From Candidatus Altimarinota bacterium (GTDB lineage Bacteria > Patescibacteriota > Gracilibacteria > UBA4473): a stretch of DNA of 64,000 nt. Both the position numbers and the translations under genes were made by a program. Positions 18,309 to 27,493 of this stretch are shown here, in pieces. The notes under the pieces were generated by a model. That model saw only the letters and a program-made list of their open reading frames with translations. It was not told the DNA's origin and did not search any database. The first letter of the stretch is position 1, and each line of letters starts with the position of its first letter. The stretch spans positions 1 to 64,000 of the forward strand of contig JAGLIF010000008.1 in NCBI GenBank assembly GCA_023143095.1. Direction: 5' to 3'.

Positions 18309-19373
18309 ATGAAAGAAAAAGCTCAAAAACTTCTTGATAACTTTCAAGTGATAGAAATGGATATTCAAAATCCAGAGATTTTTTCAGATCAAAAAAAGTT
18401 TATTGAACTTTCTCAAAAACGAAAAGCGATGGAGTCTAAAGTTGAAATCGCTAAAACATATCTAAAATTTTATCAGCAAAAAACTGACTGTGAGGAGATT
18501 TTGAGAACAGAAAAAGATCCTGAAATGCAAGAAATGGCAAAAATAGAATTGGAAGAAGCTAAAGAAGCTTTGCCTCAAGCTGAAGAAGATCTCAAAATGG
18601 CATTGATTCCAATTGATCCAGATGACATGAAGAATTGTATTATAGAGATTCGTCCTGGTGCGGGGGGTGATGAATCAGCACTTTTTGCTGAAGAAATTTC
18701 TCGAATGATTTTACGATTTATTGAAAATTTGAAATTTAAAGTTGAAATCATGTCCGAAGTAGAAAATGAAGGAGGGGGACTTAAAGAAATTATTTTTCGT
18801 ATAGAAGGATTTGGTGCGTATGGCAAACTTAAATTTGAATCTGGTGTACATAGAGTACAAAGAATTCCCACTACTGAATCACAAGGTCGTGTACATACTT
18901 CAGCGATTTCTGTAGTGGTACTTCCAGAAATAGAAGAAAAAGATATTGAAATAAAAGCTAGTGATGTACGGGTAGATGTTTTTAGAAGTTCTGGATGTGG
19001 AGGACAATCGGTCAATACAACTGATTCGGCAGTACGACTTACGCATATCCCAACGGGATTGGTTGTTTCGTGTCAAGATGAAAAATCTCAGCATAAAAAT
19101 AAAGATAAAGCTTTTACGGTCTTGCGAGCACGACTACACGCTACCCAAGAAGAAAAGAAACAAAAGGAATTAGGAGAAAAACGACTCGCGCAGATTGGGT
19201 CGGGGGATCGATCAGACAAGATACGAACATATAATTTCCCGCAAGACAGAGTGACTGATCATCGTATAGGACAAAATTTTTCTAATCTTCCGAGTATTAT
19301 GGATGGAAATATTGAAAAAATTGTTGAAAGCTTGTCTATTGAAGAGGACAAGTTGCGTATGCAAAAAGCATAA
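18309..19373 (+). CDS. prfA: Peptide chain release factor 1
   Basis: Ends translation at UAA and UAG. The GGQ motif that reaches the peptidyl-transferase centre is in [20 protein letters not shown] (about residue 232). The codon-reading tripeptide is PTT in [18 protein letters not shown], the PxT form of RF1; RF2 would have SPF. The length is about 354 residues. ATG 18309 is preferred; a TTG three codons upstream is possible. An RF1 sequence with normal TGA-ended genes around it supports the standard code, with RF2 encoded elsewhere. Confidence 0.96.
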   Translation: MKEKAQKLLDNFQVIEMDIQNPEIFSDQKKFIELSQKRKAMESKVEIAKTYLKFYQQKTDCEEILRTEKDPEMQEMAKIELEEAKEALPQAEEDLKMALIPIDPDDMKNCIIEIRPGAGGDESALFAEEISRMILRFIENLKFKVEIMSEVENEGGGLKEIIFRIEGFGAYGKLKFESGVHRVQRIPTTESQGRVHTSAISVVVLPEIEEKDIEIKASDVRVDVFRSSGCGGQSVNTTDSAVRLTHIPTGLVVSCQDEKSQHKNKDKAFTVLRARLHATQEEKKQKELGEKRLAQIGSGDRSDKIRTYNFPQDRVTDHRIGQNFSNLPSIMDGNIEKIVESLSIEEDKLRMQKA

Positions 19374-19498
19374 AAAATTTGACCAAATGAATCTTTTTTC
19401 CTATCGTGCATTTTGAAATGAAAAAAAATTTCTTCTCGTATTTCTTTTTTAGATGGACTACCTAGTGTGGCGGGAAGAATTTTTATACTAAAAAGAAT

Positions 19499-19520
19499 CC
19501 GCTGCACGAAGCGGTTTTTT
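19499..19520 (+). terminator. Rho-independent terminator or attenuator before the DAHP synthase gene
   Basis: CCGCT, six-base loop, AGCGG, then TTTTTT (19515-19520). It lies 125 bases after prfA and 20 bases before the next start codon. It may therefore end prfA transcription, or attenuate the DAHP synthase gene if a promoter lies further upstream. Confidence 0.7.
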
Positions 19521-19539
19521 ATTATTAATCAACATTATT

Positions 19540-20583
19540 ATGAGTTACGAAATTCAAAAAGTTTTACCGCGAGTGACATTTGTACGAGACAAACTTCCTT
19601 TGAAGGAAGAATTGAAACAACAAGTAGAACAAGATAGAAAAGAAATTTCAGATATTTTAGCAGGAAGAGATAATAGAAAAATTTTGATTGTTGGTCCTTG
19701 TTCGGCTTGGCCGAGTGAAGCAATACTTGAATATGCAGAAAAACTAAAACCGATTGCCGATAAAGTTTCGGATAAACTTAAAATCGTAATGCGAGCCTAT
19801 ATTCAAAAACCTCGAACGACTGTAGGGTGGGTTGGACCAGTTAATCAACCTGACCCGTATGCAGAACCAGATATTGAGAAAGGTATATTTTATTGTAGAG
19901 AAATGATGATTAAGATTTTGGAATTGGGATATGCTATTGCGGATGAAGCGGTTTATACGCATAAAAAAGGATATTTTACTGATTTGTATTCTTATTTAGC
20001 GATTGGAGCGAGGAGTACAGAAGATCAAGAACACAGAATATTTGCATCAATGGTTGATAATCCTGTTGGTATGAAAAATTCAACTTCTGGGGAAATTGAA
20101 ACAGGAGTGAATTCCATTATTGCTGCTCAGTTTTCACATGTATTTGTGATTGATGGACAACAAATCAAAACTTCTGGAAATTCGTATGCACATCTTGTTT
20201 TACGAGGCGGAGGCGGAAAACCAAATTGTAATGAAAAGACATTGAAAGCTGCTACAGAGATGTTGTATAAAAAACAAGTAAAGAATCCAGCTATTTTGGT
20301 AGATATTTCGCATGATAATTCACTTGATTTAGCAACAGGTAAAAAAGACCCTTTGCTTCAGCCACAAGTACTAGAACAAGTATTGGTTGATATGGAGCAA
20401 AATAAACAACTTGCAACGACTATAAAAGGATTTATGTGTGAAAGCTATCTGCAAGATGGCGGGCAGAACTTAAATTCTTGCAATAAAGCTTCAGAATTAG
20501 AATACGGTAAATCAGTAACAGATGGTTGTTTAGGATTTGAAAAGACAGAGAAAATGATGTTAGCACTAGCTGAGCGTTTGTAA
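19540..20583 (+). CDS. aroF: 3-deoxy-7-phosphoheptulonate (DAHP) synthase, class I
   Basis: Condenses phosphoenolpyruvate and erythrose 4-phosphate, the entry to aromatic amino acid synthesis. Family blocks are LIVGPCSAWPS, MRAYIQKPRTTVGWVGP (PEP site), IGARSTEDQEHR, VDNPVGMKNSTSG, HLVLRGGGGKPN, DISHDNSL and GFMCESYLQDGGQ. The length of 347 matches the AroF/AroG/AroH type. Which feedback class it belongs to cannot be told, so the symbol is provisional. No other shikimate genes are adjacent. The hairpin just upstream suggests possible transcriptional control. Confidence 0.95.
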   Translation: MSYEIQKVLPRVTFVRDKLPLKEELKQQVEQDRKEISDILAGRDNRKILIVGPCSAWPSEAILEYAEKLKPIADKVSDKLKIVMRAYIQKPRTTVGWVGPVNQPDPYAEPDIEKGIFYCREMMIKILELGYAIADEAVYTHKKGYFTDLYSYLAIGARSTEDQEHRIFASMVDNPVGMKNSTSGEIETGVNSIIAAQFSHVFVIDGQQIKTSGNSYAHLVLRGGGGKPNCNEKTLKAATEMLYKKQVKNPAILVDISHDNSLDLATGKKDPLLQPQVLEQVLVDMEQNKQLATTIKGFMCESYLQDGGQNLNSCNKASELEYGKSVTDGCLGFEKTEKMMLALAERL

Positions 20584-20610
20584 GTTATAAATAAACTTAT
20601 TATTTCTCTA

Positions 20611-20640
20611 CCCTCATTCCTGCGTAGACAGGAACCCATT
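20611..20640. repeat. Family C repeat
   Basis: TCATTCCTGCGTAGACAGGA (20614-20633) with a CCTG/CAGG hairpin, between two convergent genes. It is followed by a T run on the plus strand, so it may act as terminator for the DAHP synthase gene. Confidence 0.6.
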
Positions 20641-20661
20641 TTTTGTATGAAACGGTTTTAT

Positions 20662-21237
20662 TTAGTCTTTTGGAAAATATTTGCGTAGTTCTCGCAGGGC
20701 TCGAAGCTGGATAATTCGGACATTGCCTTCGGATTTTCCTGTAATTTTAACGATTTCTTTATTTGAAAACTCTTCCAAGAATTTGAGTTCTAATATCTCA
20801 CGGTGAAGGGGAGATAGTTTTTGTAAGAATTTTTTAATATTTTTGGCTTCTTCTTTTTTTAAAACTTCTTCATCTGGACGCAGATTTTTTTCATCTGGAA
20901 GTGTCATAAAAAAATCATTTTTGTTTTCTTCACCAATTCCAAGAAGTTCTTTTTGTTTTCGATAAAAATCAATGATGGTGTTATGAGCCACTTTAAAGAT
21001 CCATGCCGTAAAACCTGTATTTTTCTGTAATTTATATTTTTTTAAATTTTGAACGATTTTGAAAAAGATTTCTCCTACTAAGTCTTCAGTTTCGGTTGAA
21101 GGAATACGAAAAGAGACATATCGAAAAATTCGATTAAAAAAATAGTCGTACAAAATCGCAAAACTTTTTTCATCGTTCTTTTGCGCCTTTTTTACGAGTT
21201 TTTCAATTTGTTGGAGTGAAAGTTTTTTTTCTTTCAT
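20662..21237 (-). CDS. RNA polymerase ECF-type sigma-70 factor
   Basis: 191 residues with sigma region 2 (FAILYDYFFNRIFRYVSFRIPSTE... EDLVGEIFFKIVQNL, then GFTAWIFKVAHNTIIDFYRKQK). Region 4 carries a helix-turn-helix (LSPLHREILELKFLEEFSNKEIVKITGKSEGNVRIIQLRALRELRK). Regions 1 and 3 are absent, as in ECF factors. There is no adjacent anti-sigma gene. It probably sits at the end of a minus-strand run with ruvX, the binding-protein gene and secG, though 53 bases separate it from ruvX. Its regulon is unknown. Confidence 0.93.
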   Translation of the reverse strand: MKEKKLSLQQIEKLVKKAQKNDEKSFAILYDYFFNRIFRYVSFRIPSTETEDLVGEIFFKIVQNLKKYKLQKNTGFTAWIFKVAHNTIIDFYRKQKELLGIGEENKNDFFMTLPDEKNLRPDEEVLKKEEAKNIKKFLQKLSPLHREILELKFLEEFSNKEIVKITGKSEGNVRIIQLRALRELRKYFPKD

Positions 21238-21248
21238 GAAATAATTCT

Positions 21249-21267
21249 AAAGGAAACCTTGATAAAA
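21249..21267. repeat. Family D half site
   Basis: AAAGGAAACCTTGATAAAA resembles the family D left end, with one short internal change. It lies 12 bases upstream of the sigma factor start codon. A single end only, so this could be a remnant. Confidence 0.4.
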
Positions 21268-21290
21268 AACAAAAATAGTAAAACTATAGA

Positions 21291-21746
21291 TTAATTTTTA
21301 GTGCTAAGATAGAATTCTAATATTTTAGCTGCAGCAAGATCGTCAATGCGTTCATCTTTTTTTCGAAAAAAAGTGTTTTGTGAAGAAAATCGTTCATTTT
21401 GAAATATTATTTTATAGGATTTCTTTTTAAATTTTTCAGCAAATCTACGAATGTCTAAGCAAACTTTATTTTCATAATTATCAGAGGAAAGAGGAATACC
21501 AAAAACAATTTTTTTTATCTTTTTATTTTCTAAAATAGAAAGCATGGATGTATTTAATTCTTCTGTTTTCACGATTTTTAGAGGAAAAACACAGATTCCA
21601 TCTGGAGAAATAGCGATTCCAGAAAATTTTTCTCCATAATCGATTCCCAGAATAGGTGGGCTTTCTACCTCGTCTTTTCTTTTCTTTTGAGACTGAAGTT
21701 CAAGGTTTTGTAAGATTTTAGGATCAACTTTCATTAAAAAATCCAT
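21291..21746 (-). CDS. ruvX: RuvX/YqgF-type Holliday junction resolvase-like nuclease
   Basis: An RNase H-fold protein implicated in Holliday junction resolution and pre-16S rRNA maturation. The three acidic sites of the family are visible: Asp in LGIDYGEKFSGIAIS, Glu in FQNERFSSQNT, Asp in IDDLAAAKILEFYL. The motif IVFGIPLS replaces the usual hvGLPLN. 151 residues with an N-terminal extension of about 30. Its start overlaps the end of the upstream gene, which indicates translational coupling. The gene is essential in many bacteria. Confidence 0.92.
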   Translation of the reverse strand: MDFLMKVDPKILQNLELQSQKKRKDEVESPPILGIDYGEKFSGIAISPDGICVFPLKIVKTEELNTSMLSILENKKIKKIVFGIPLSSDNYENKVCLDIRRFAEKFKKKSYKIIFQNERFSSQNTFFRKKDERIDDLAAAKILEFYLSTKN

Positions 21747-23455
21747 CTAAAAAATTCTATAAATTTAGATTTATTTTCAGGAATATTCCACTTTTTTTCT
21801 TTGTGAAAATGCCATTTTTCTATGCCAAAGAATCGGTGAGCATCTTTTCGAATTTTTCCAAAGGTTTGTTCGAATCCAAAAAGTTTTTTAGAAATGAGCA
21901 AGGAGTATTGAGGTGTTGCAAAAATAATGGAAGGAAGTATTTCATCCAATTTTTCACTAAGGGTAAACCAGTCGGATTGCGCACCAGAAAATCGAATATC
22001 ATCAATCAAAAAATCAGTATCATCTCGAGTGAGATTGGAGAGATTTAGTTTTCCGCTTTGTGAAGAATGCCAAAGAGAAAGCGTATCAAAATTTTCTGAA
22101 AAATTTTGACCAAAAAGAACCAGATCATATTTTCTGGCATGGAGGACTTTTTGAAATTCCTTTGGTTCCAATATTTCAAGATCAACCTCAATATCTAGTT
22201 CTTCTTCCCAGATACGCGCGATGTTTTGTGACATTCGAGAATAAATAGGCGGGTTTGTGGAAGTAATGAATTTTATGGAAATAGCTTTTCCATTTTTTCC
22301 AAAGGTACGAATTTCTTGTTCTTTGTTGTACGGAAAACCGTTGTCACGCAGAAGTTTTCGAGCTTCAATAAAATTAGTTACATGATAATTTGTTTCAATC
22401 TCTTCGAAAAAGAATGGAGAATCAATTCGTTTCCAATCATTTTCCAAGAAATTTTCACCTCCAAATCCGTAAAAAAGGGCTTTTCGAAAAAATGGATTGT
22501 TAACGACTTCTTGATCTAAATTGAAAAAAATACCAGCAAAACGAGGGAGTTCAAATTCAAGAGATTGATACTCTCCAAAAAGGTTCTTTTTAAAACTTTT
22601 TATTTGAGAGAATGGGAATTGAGAAAAAACAGTTGGCCAATTATGGTTGATTTTAAGGTTGTCTAGGGATGGATAAACATAAAAAACGAGTTGTTCTAAA
22701 AGCGGTGGCTTGGCATAAAAATAAGGATTTCTTTCAAGGAAAACTCGAAGACTTCCATCATTATTGGGAACGATATTTTTAAGTCGAAATGCACCAGCTC
22801 CAATAGGTTTTTTATTAAAAGGAAGATCTGGATCGGTGATTTCTTCAATCAAGTTATTCTTAAAATAGATTTTTGGTAAAATAGGTGTGGTGAGGAGTGC
22901 TGGGAAAAACGAATTTTGTTCTGGAAGAGTAAAAGATATAGTTTTTTCATCTATAACATTTAAAGCTACATACTCGAAAGCGTCTTGAAGATTTTTATTT
23001 GAAAAATTGGTATTTTGAATGATTTCTTCAAAGGTAAACAAAACATCTTCAATAGTGACTTTTTTCCCATCTGAAAATTGAGCGGAATCTTTAATTGTTA
23101 GTTCATAAGTTTTTGGATCATCGCTTACTTTAAATTCAGCCAAACCACTTTCTATTTGTTTGGTGAGAGGGTTGTATCTCAAAAGTCCTGCAAAAAGAAG
23201 TTGATGCAAGTCTTTGTCAAAAAGAGAGGAGTTATCTGATAGAGGATTTAGATTTTGAATTTTTCCGATAGTAGCTTCTGTAAAGATGCCGCCTTCTGCG
23301 GGTTCTAGTTTGGAATGTTCGAGAAAAAATTGATGCCAGAGATATGCGAATGTAGTTAGACAAATCAATAAAAACCCACTAACAAACAAAAAAGGATGTT
23401 TCATCCTCCAAACAAGCCACCTAGATTTCGTTAAAGATTTTAGTTTTCGCCGCAT
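21734..23455 (-). CDS. Extracellular solute-binding protein, family 5 (oligopeptide type)
   Basis: About 573 residues. A basic N-terminus and a membrane segment (LFVSGFLLICLTTFAYLW) anchor or export it; there is no lipobox Cys. The body is the SBP_bac_5 fold: FTEATIGKIQNLNPL, LLFAGLLRYNPLTKQIESGLAEF, YELTIKDSAQFSDGKKVTIEDVLFTFEEI and GAGAFRLKNIVPN, then FNLDQEVVNNPFFRKALFYGF and the region from LDIEVDLEIL to YDLVLFGQNF. The start is set at ATG 23455 because the longer frame overlaps secG and the residues before it are not conserved. No permease or ATPase genes are adjacent, so the transporter, if any, is elsewhere. Confidence 0.88.
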   Translation of the reverse strand: MRRKLKSLTKSRWLVWRMKHPFLFVSGFLLICLTTFAYLWHQFFLEHSKLEPAEGGIFTEATIGKIQNLNPLSDNSSLFDKDLHQLLFAGLLRYNPLTKQIESGLAEFKVSDDPKTYELTIKDSAQFSDGKKVTIEDVLFTFEEIIQNTNFSNKNLQDAFEYVALNVIDEKTISFTLPEQNSFFPALLTTPILPKIYFKNNLIEEITDPDLPFNKKPIGAGAFRLKNIVPNNDGSLRVFLERNPYFYAKPPLLEQLVFYVYPSLDNLKINHNWPTVFSQFPFSQIKSFKKNLFGEYQSLEFELPRFAGIFFNLDQEVVNNPFFRKALFYGFGGENFLENDWKRIDSPFFFEEIETNYHVTNFIEARKLLRDNGFPYNKEQEIRTFGKNGKAISIKFITSTNPPIYSRMSQNIARIWEEELDIEVDLEILEPKEFQKVLHARKYDLVLFGQNFSENFDTLSLWHSSQSGKLNLSNLTRDDTDFLIDDIRFSGAQSDWFTLSEKLDEILPSIIFATPQYSLLISKKLFGFEQTFGKIRKDAHRFFGIEKWHFHKEKKWNIPENKSKFIEFFRWIF

Positions 23456-23468
23456 ATATATTCTTTCC

Positions 23469-23690
23469 TTAAAGAAAAACCATGGCATACATTCCACCAC
23501 CAGCAAAAAGGAGAGTCAACAGAATTGTTAAACGATGTAAGAATTTTTCAGCGCCTCTCCGCGTTTGAGCGATTTCTTCACCAGCGTCTTGTCCTGCCAT
23601 GGAGCCAAGTGATGAGTTTTTTTGTTGAAGGAGAATAGTACCAATTAATGCAATAGCGATAACGATCATAAAAAGTGTAAAGGAATCCAT
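23469..23690 (-). CDS. secG: Preprotein translocase subunit SecG
   Basis: 73 residues with two membrane helices around the conserved cytoplasmic loop LLQQKNSSLGSMAGQDAGEE, followed by RRGAEKFLHRLT. This matches the SecG family in order and length. It supports SecYE-dependent export in the cytoplasmic membrane. The gene is 14 bases before the solute-binding protein gene, in the same direction. Confidence 0.92.
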   Translation of the reverse strand: MDSFTLFMIVIAIALIGTILLQQKNSSLGSMAGQDAGEEIAQTRRGAEKFLHRLTILLTLLFAGGGMYAMVFL

Positions 23691-23752
23691 TTTTTTCGAA
23701 ATAATTATACAACTTGCCTAGAGCTTACTATGTTTGAATGTTTTGACAAGTC

Positions 23753-24130
23753 TTAATCCTCAATCCAGTGCAAGATAGAATTTGCGATGGATAAGAAAAT
23801 TCCCGCTAAAAAGTAAGTGGTGAGATCTTTGATTTCAATTGAGGTGCCGTTGATTTCTAAAAAGTTTATTACCTCTTCCCATATCCACAAGAATCCTGCA
23901 TTGAGAAAGATGGAAAAAACGCCCAGAGTCAAAAAGCGAATGGGAAATGTAAGAAGTTTGAGTATTGGTTTAAGGATTGTATTTAATATTCCAAAAATCA
24001 CGGCTGCAAAAGCATATCCGCTAAAACCTCCTGAAATAATAAAGGTTTCTGGAAAAATGTGGGTTGCAATAACCCAAAAGACACCAGCAGTGGCAAGAAT
24101 ATGAAAAATAACCTTTTTGAAAAATCCCAT
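23753..24130 (-). CDS. YvlD-like (phage holin family 4 superfamily) membrane protein
   Basis: 125 residues with four hydrophobic segments. The segment GFSGYAFAAVIFGILNTILKPILKLLTFPIRFLTLGVFSIFLNAGFLWI is characteristic of the family, with the NxxxKPxLxxLxxPxxxxTLGxF pattern. Despite the family name it is a chromosomal membrane protein of unknown role. Upstream of it the strand changes. Confidence 0.85.
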   Translation of the reverse strand: MGFFKKVIFHILATAGVFWVIATHIFPETFIISGGFSGYAFAAVIFGILNTILKPILKLLTFPIRFLTLGVFSIFLNAGFLWIWEEVINFLEINGTSIEIKDLTTYFLAGIFLSIANSILHWIED

Positions 24131-24302
24131 GAGAGAGGATGATAAACAATTGATTAAAATTTAACAAACTCATTATTTTTATTTTGTGATTGATGTCAAA
24201 AGAAATGAGGGTGAAGCGAAACGATTTATTTATAATGGTTGAAAAGGAAAATGAAACTTATTATAGTTCAAGTAACTTTAGCGTACTGCATAATTAATTA
24301 CT

Positions 24303-24746
24303 ATGAAAAACAATAAAAAGAGTTTAATTGTCATGGTATTTTTAGCTCTTATCATAGCTTCTGTCATTATTCTTTTACCTAATTTTTTATTAGATAATTT
24401 TGGTAAATGCCAAGTAGAAAAGAGTGCTTGTTGTAAAAAGTTGGGAAGTTTGTCAACTTGTACTCATATAAATATGGCGTGTGATAATGAAAATGAAGAA
24501 CCTGTTTGGAAGGGTTGTGATAACGACTGCAAACATATTGTTGTGTGCGTTGAAAAATTTAAATCAGAGTTTGGAGATGATACGGAGATAGGTAAAACCT
24601 GTTCTGTTGATTCGGATTGTAAATTACCAATGTCTCATGCTATTATATCCTCTCGTAAATATGAAATAAAATGTATAAATTCCAAATGTACAATAATTGA
24701 TGCCTTGGATGATTTAAGGAATAAAAATAACTCTTTTTCTAAATAA
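24303..24746 (+). CDS. Hypothetical Cys-rich exported protein
   Basis: 147 residues. An N-terminal hydrophobic helix (SLIVMVFLALIIASVIILL) acts as signal or anchor. The exported part carries about a dozen cysteines (KCQVEKSACCKKLG, STCTHINMACDNE, KGCDNDCKHIVVC, TCSVDSDCKL, IKCINSKCTI), which points to several disulfides outside the cell. I do not recognise a family. The CSVDSDCKLP and CINSKCT segments resemble a small disulfide module seen in secreted proteins. Confidence 0.7.
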   Translation: MKNNKKSLIVMVFLALIIASVIILLPNFLLDNFGKCQVEKSACCKKLGSLSTCTHINMACDNENEEPVWKGCDNDCKHIVVCVEKFKSEFGDDTEIGKTCSVDSDCKLPMSHAIISSRKYEIKCINSKCTIIDALDDLRNKNNSFSK

Positions 24747-24861
24747 TCAATTTTATAGAAATATTGATTCATCTTGATTAGTAAGTAGAGGTGAAATTTT
24801 TTGTGAAAGCAAAGTTGTTGAACAAAAAACTAAAATAATTTTATTCTTTATTTAAAAATCT

Positions 24862-25368
24862 ATGAACAAAAGAGAAAATTCAGTTGAAATAACTAATTCG
24901 TTTCCAGATATTCCAAAAGATCAAGCAATTAAAGAAACGATAATATCTGAGGTTGAAGAAATTATCAGAAAAAAAAGAGAAGAATTTGATATGGAAACAA
25001 AAAAGGCATTGAAACTTATAGAAAAAATAAAAACAGATTCAGCTCAACAAACAGAAAATGCAATTAAAACACTTGAAAAGGAGCATACTGAAGTTAAAAT
25101 ACAATATCAAAAAGAAAAAGATGTATTACAAAAACAACGAGATGAATTAAAGGATATTGAAACTGCATTGTCTAAAGTTAGTAAATTGACAAGACTGTAT
25201 TATCGATGGGAAAATAATGGGATAGTGGCTCAATGGTTTGTGGCAAAGTATTTAATAAAACCCTGGGTAGAAAAACATGAAAAGCAGTATGACGAGTTAA
25301 AAAAAACTTACGATGAAAAATGGGATAAAGGAAACACTGAAAAAACAAAAAGTAACATCAAAGAATAG
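24862..25368 (+). CDS. Hypothetical coiled-coil protein
   Basis: 168 residues. Residues about 25-112 form a long, highly charged coiled coil (IISEVEEIIRKKREEFDMETKKALKLIEKIK... KEKDVLQKQRDELKDIETALSKVSKL). It is followed by an amphipathic C-terminal region with WENNGIVAQWFVAKYLIKPW. There is no signal peptide. No family is recognised. The TAG stop is followed immediately by a family C repeat. Confidence 0.65.
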   Translation: MNKRENSVEITNSFPDIPKDQAIKETIISEVEEIIRKKREEFDMETKKALKLIEKIKTDSAQQTENAIKTLEKEHTEVKIQYQKEKDVLQKQRDELKDIETALSKVSKLTRLYYRWENNGIVAQWFVAKYLIKPWVEKHEKQYDELKKTYDEKWDKGNTEKTKSNIKE

Positions 25369-25487
25369 ATTCCTGCTGTTGCAGGAATGATGGAGAGGAG
25401 AATCTTCCCACTCTCATCCCCGCGTAGGCGGGGATCTACAGGAAAAGACAAAATATCGTAGATCCCGTTTCAAGAACGGGAAGACAT
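25368..25487. repeat. Repeat cluster: two family C, one family B
   Basis: ATTCCTGCTGTTGCAGGAAT (25368-25387), CTCATCCCCGCGTAGGCGGG (25413-25432) and a family B copy (25451-25487, CCCGTTTC/GAACGGG within ATCGTAGA...AAGACA). The remaining 170 bases up to the methyltransferase gene hold no gene I can see. Confidence 0.75.
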
Positions 25488-25655
25488 TTTTTCTATTATT
25501 CGAAAGGAAACTAAAAAATGAAGGAAGTGAAATGTGCTAAAAAATCGTATGATTAAAAACAGTTGTTCCAGATGGAAAACAAAAATATTCGGTGGAAGAT
25601 TTTAGATTTTTCGTTATATTGTAAATGTGAAATTTTAATTAAAATTTAAAGTTAT

Positions 25656-27251
25656 ATGAGTACAACAATTTTGCCTAAAAACTTAGTTAATCTTCAAGAA
25701 GCATGTCTATGGGCGACAAAGTTTTTGCATAGAGAAATTTCTCCGACAAATATTTCTTATCTTATTCAATACGGAAAAGTTAAAAAATATGGTGAGAATG
25801 GAAGTACACAAGTAAATATTCGTGATCTCAAAAAATATTATCAGTCTTTTAATGGGAAAAGAGAGGAACAATGGAAAGAAAAACTTGGAAATGATTTAAA
25901 TTGGGAATTGTCATTTGATCACATTCGTGAAAAAGATAGCACAAAACATATTCATCGACTTCATCCATATAAGGGAAAATTTATTCCACAACTTGTTGAA
26001 TATTTTCTCGATGATCACACCGATAAATTTAAAACTCAAAGTTTTTTCAAAAAAGGAGATATTATTTTAGATCCATTTTCTGGTTCTGGAACAGCGCTTG
26101 TGCAAGCAAATGAACTTGGAATGCACGCAATTGGCGCTGATGTTTCAAAATTTAATTGTACAATTACCGATTCAAAGCTTTTGGATTATGATTTTGATTT
26201 ATTGGTTAAAGAAGTTTCAATTCTTAAAAATGTGATTCAAAGTTTTGAAACGAAAAACAATGTTGAACAATTTGAAAGAGAACTTTTAAGCGAACTTTGC
26301 GAATTTAACAAAAAGCATTTTCCATCTCCACAATTCAAAAGGGATGTTTACACGAAAAAAGTGAATGAAAATATTTTTGGAAAAGAAAAAGAAGCTGAGT
26401 TTTTGAAAATTTATAATTCACTTATTGAAAAATACAAAATCAAATTGAGACAAAACAAAAACGATAATTTCCTCGACAAGTGGTATATCAAAAATACACG
26501 AGATGAAATTGATTTTGCTTTTGAACAACTTAAAAAAGTAAAAGATGAAAAAATAAAAAGGATTTTAGCAATTATTTTGAGTCGCACCATTCGCTCGTGT
26601 CGCGCAACAACACATTCGGATTTGGCAACCTTAAAAGAACCGCAACTTACGGCTTATTATTGTTTCAAACACAAAAAAATCTGTAAACCACTTTTTTCAA
26701 TTAAATATTGGTTTGCACGATATGCAAATGATACAATTGTGAGATTAAGAGAATTTTCAAAAATTAGAACAGATTCACATTGGGCGACAATTTCAGCTGA
26801 TTCTCGTACCGTTGATATTTTTGGAGAAATTAAAAAGCGAAGTTCAAAATTTTTTGAGTTTTTACAAAAACAAAAAATTCGTGGGATTTTTTCATCTCCT
26901 CCGTATGTGGGACAAATTGATTATCACGAACAACATGCTTATGCGTATGATTTGTTTGGTTTTAAACGCAAAGATAAACTTGAAATTGGTCCACTTTATA
27001 AAGGGCAAGGAATCGTCGCACGAGAAAGTTACATAGATGGAATCGCAAAAGTTTTACTTAATTCTCGTAAATTTATGGTTGATGATTTTGATGTGTTTTT
27101 GGTGGCAAACGATAAGTGGAATTTATATCCAAGCATTGCCAAAAAAGCGGGAATGAAAATTGTAAATCAATATAAACGACCGGTTTTAAATCGCACAGAA
27201 CGAGATAAAAATCCGTATTCTGAGATTATTTTTCATTTAAAAAAATTGTAA
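25656..27251 (+). CDS. Type II DNA methyltransferase with N-terminal HTH-like region
   Basis: The S-adenosylmethionine motif ILDPFSGSGTALVQANELG begins at residue 137, and the catalytic motif SPPY is at 414-417 (FSSPPYVGQIDYHEQ). SPPY is usual for N4-cytosine and some N6-adenine enzymes. About 270 residues, presumably the recognition domain, separate the two motifs. The first 65 residues (LVNLQEACLWATKFLHREISPTNISYLIQYGKVKKYG) look like a MerR/Xre-type helix-turn-helix, possibly for autoregulation of the operon. It is followed after 2 bases by a small zinc-ribbon gene and further on by the endonuclease gene. Confidence 0.88.
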   Translation: MSTTILPKNLVNLQEACLWATKFLHREISPTNISYLIQYGKVKKYGENGSTQVNIRDLKKYYQSFNGKREEQWKEKLGNDLNWELSFDHIREKDSTKHIHRLHPYKGKFIPQLVEYFLDDHTDKFKTQSFFKKGDIILDPFSGSGTALVQANELGMHAIGADVSKFNCTITDSKLLDYDFDLLVKEVSILKNVIQSFETKNNVEQFERELLSELCEFNKKHFPSPQFKRDVYTKKVNENIFGKEKEAEFLKIYNSLIEKYKIKLRQNKNDNFLDKWYIKNTRDEIDFAFEQLKKVKDEKIKRILAIILSRTIRSCRATTHSDLATLKEPQLTAYYCFKHKKICKPLFSIKYWFARYANDTIVRLREFSKIRTDSHWATISADSRTVDIFGEIKKRSSKFFEFLQKQKIRGIFSSPPYVGQIDYHEQHAYAYDLFGFKRKDKLEIGPLYKGQGIVARESYIDGIAKVLLNSRKFMVDDFDVFLVANDKWNLYPSIAKKAGMKIVNQYKRPVLNRTERDKNPYSEIIFHLKKL

Positions 27252-27253
27252 TT

Positions 27254-27493
27254 ATGAAAGAAAAAAAATCGTTAAATGTTGTTTATGATAAAGATTTAGA
27301 AACTTTATTAAAAAATATCGGAATTTTTGATGATATTTGTGAAAAAAAGAAAAAATGTAAATTTTGCAAAACAGAAATTACAATAGAAAATTTACATTCA
27401 TTATTTCCTGAATCTGACGATATAAAAATTGTTTGCGACAATCCAACTTGTATCAAAAAACTTTCTGAATATTTAAACGATAAAAAATTATGA
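27254..27493 (+). CDS. Small zinc-ribbon-like protein of the RM operon
   Basis: 79 residues. Two cysteine pairs, CKFC (about 36-39) and CDNPTC, are spaced 25-30 residues apart and fit a single zinc-binding knuckle pair. No known family is recognised. It starts 2 bases after the methyltransferase stop and overlaps the next start by 4 bases (ATGA), so it is translated as part of the operon. A controller or adaptor role for the restriction system is possible but only inferred from position. Confidence 0.65.
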   Translation: MKEKKSLNVVYDKDLETLLKNIGIFDDICEKKKKCKFCKTEITIENLHSLFPESDDIKIVCDNPTCIKKLSEYLNDKKL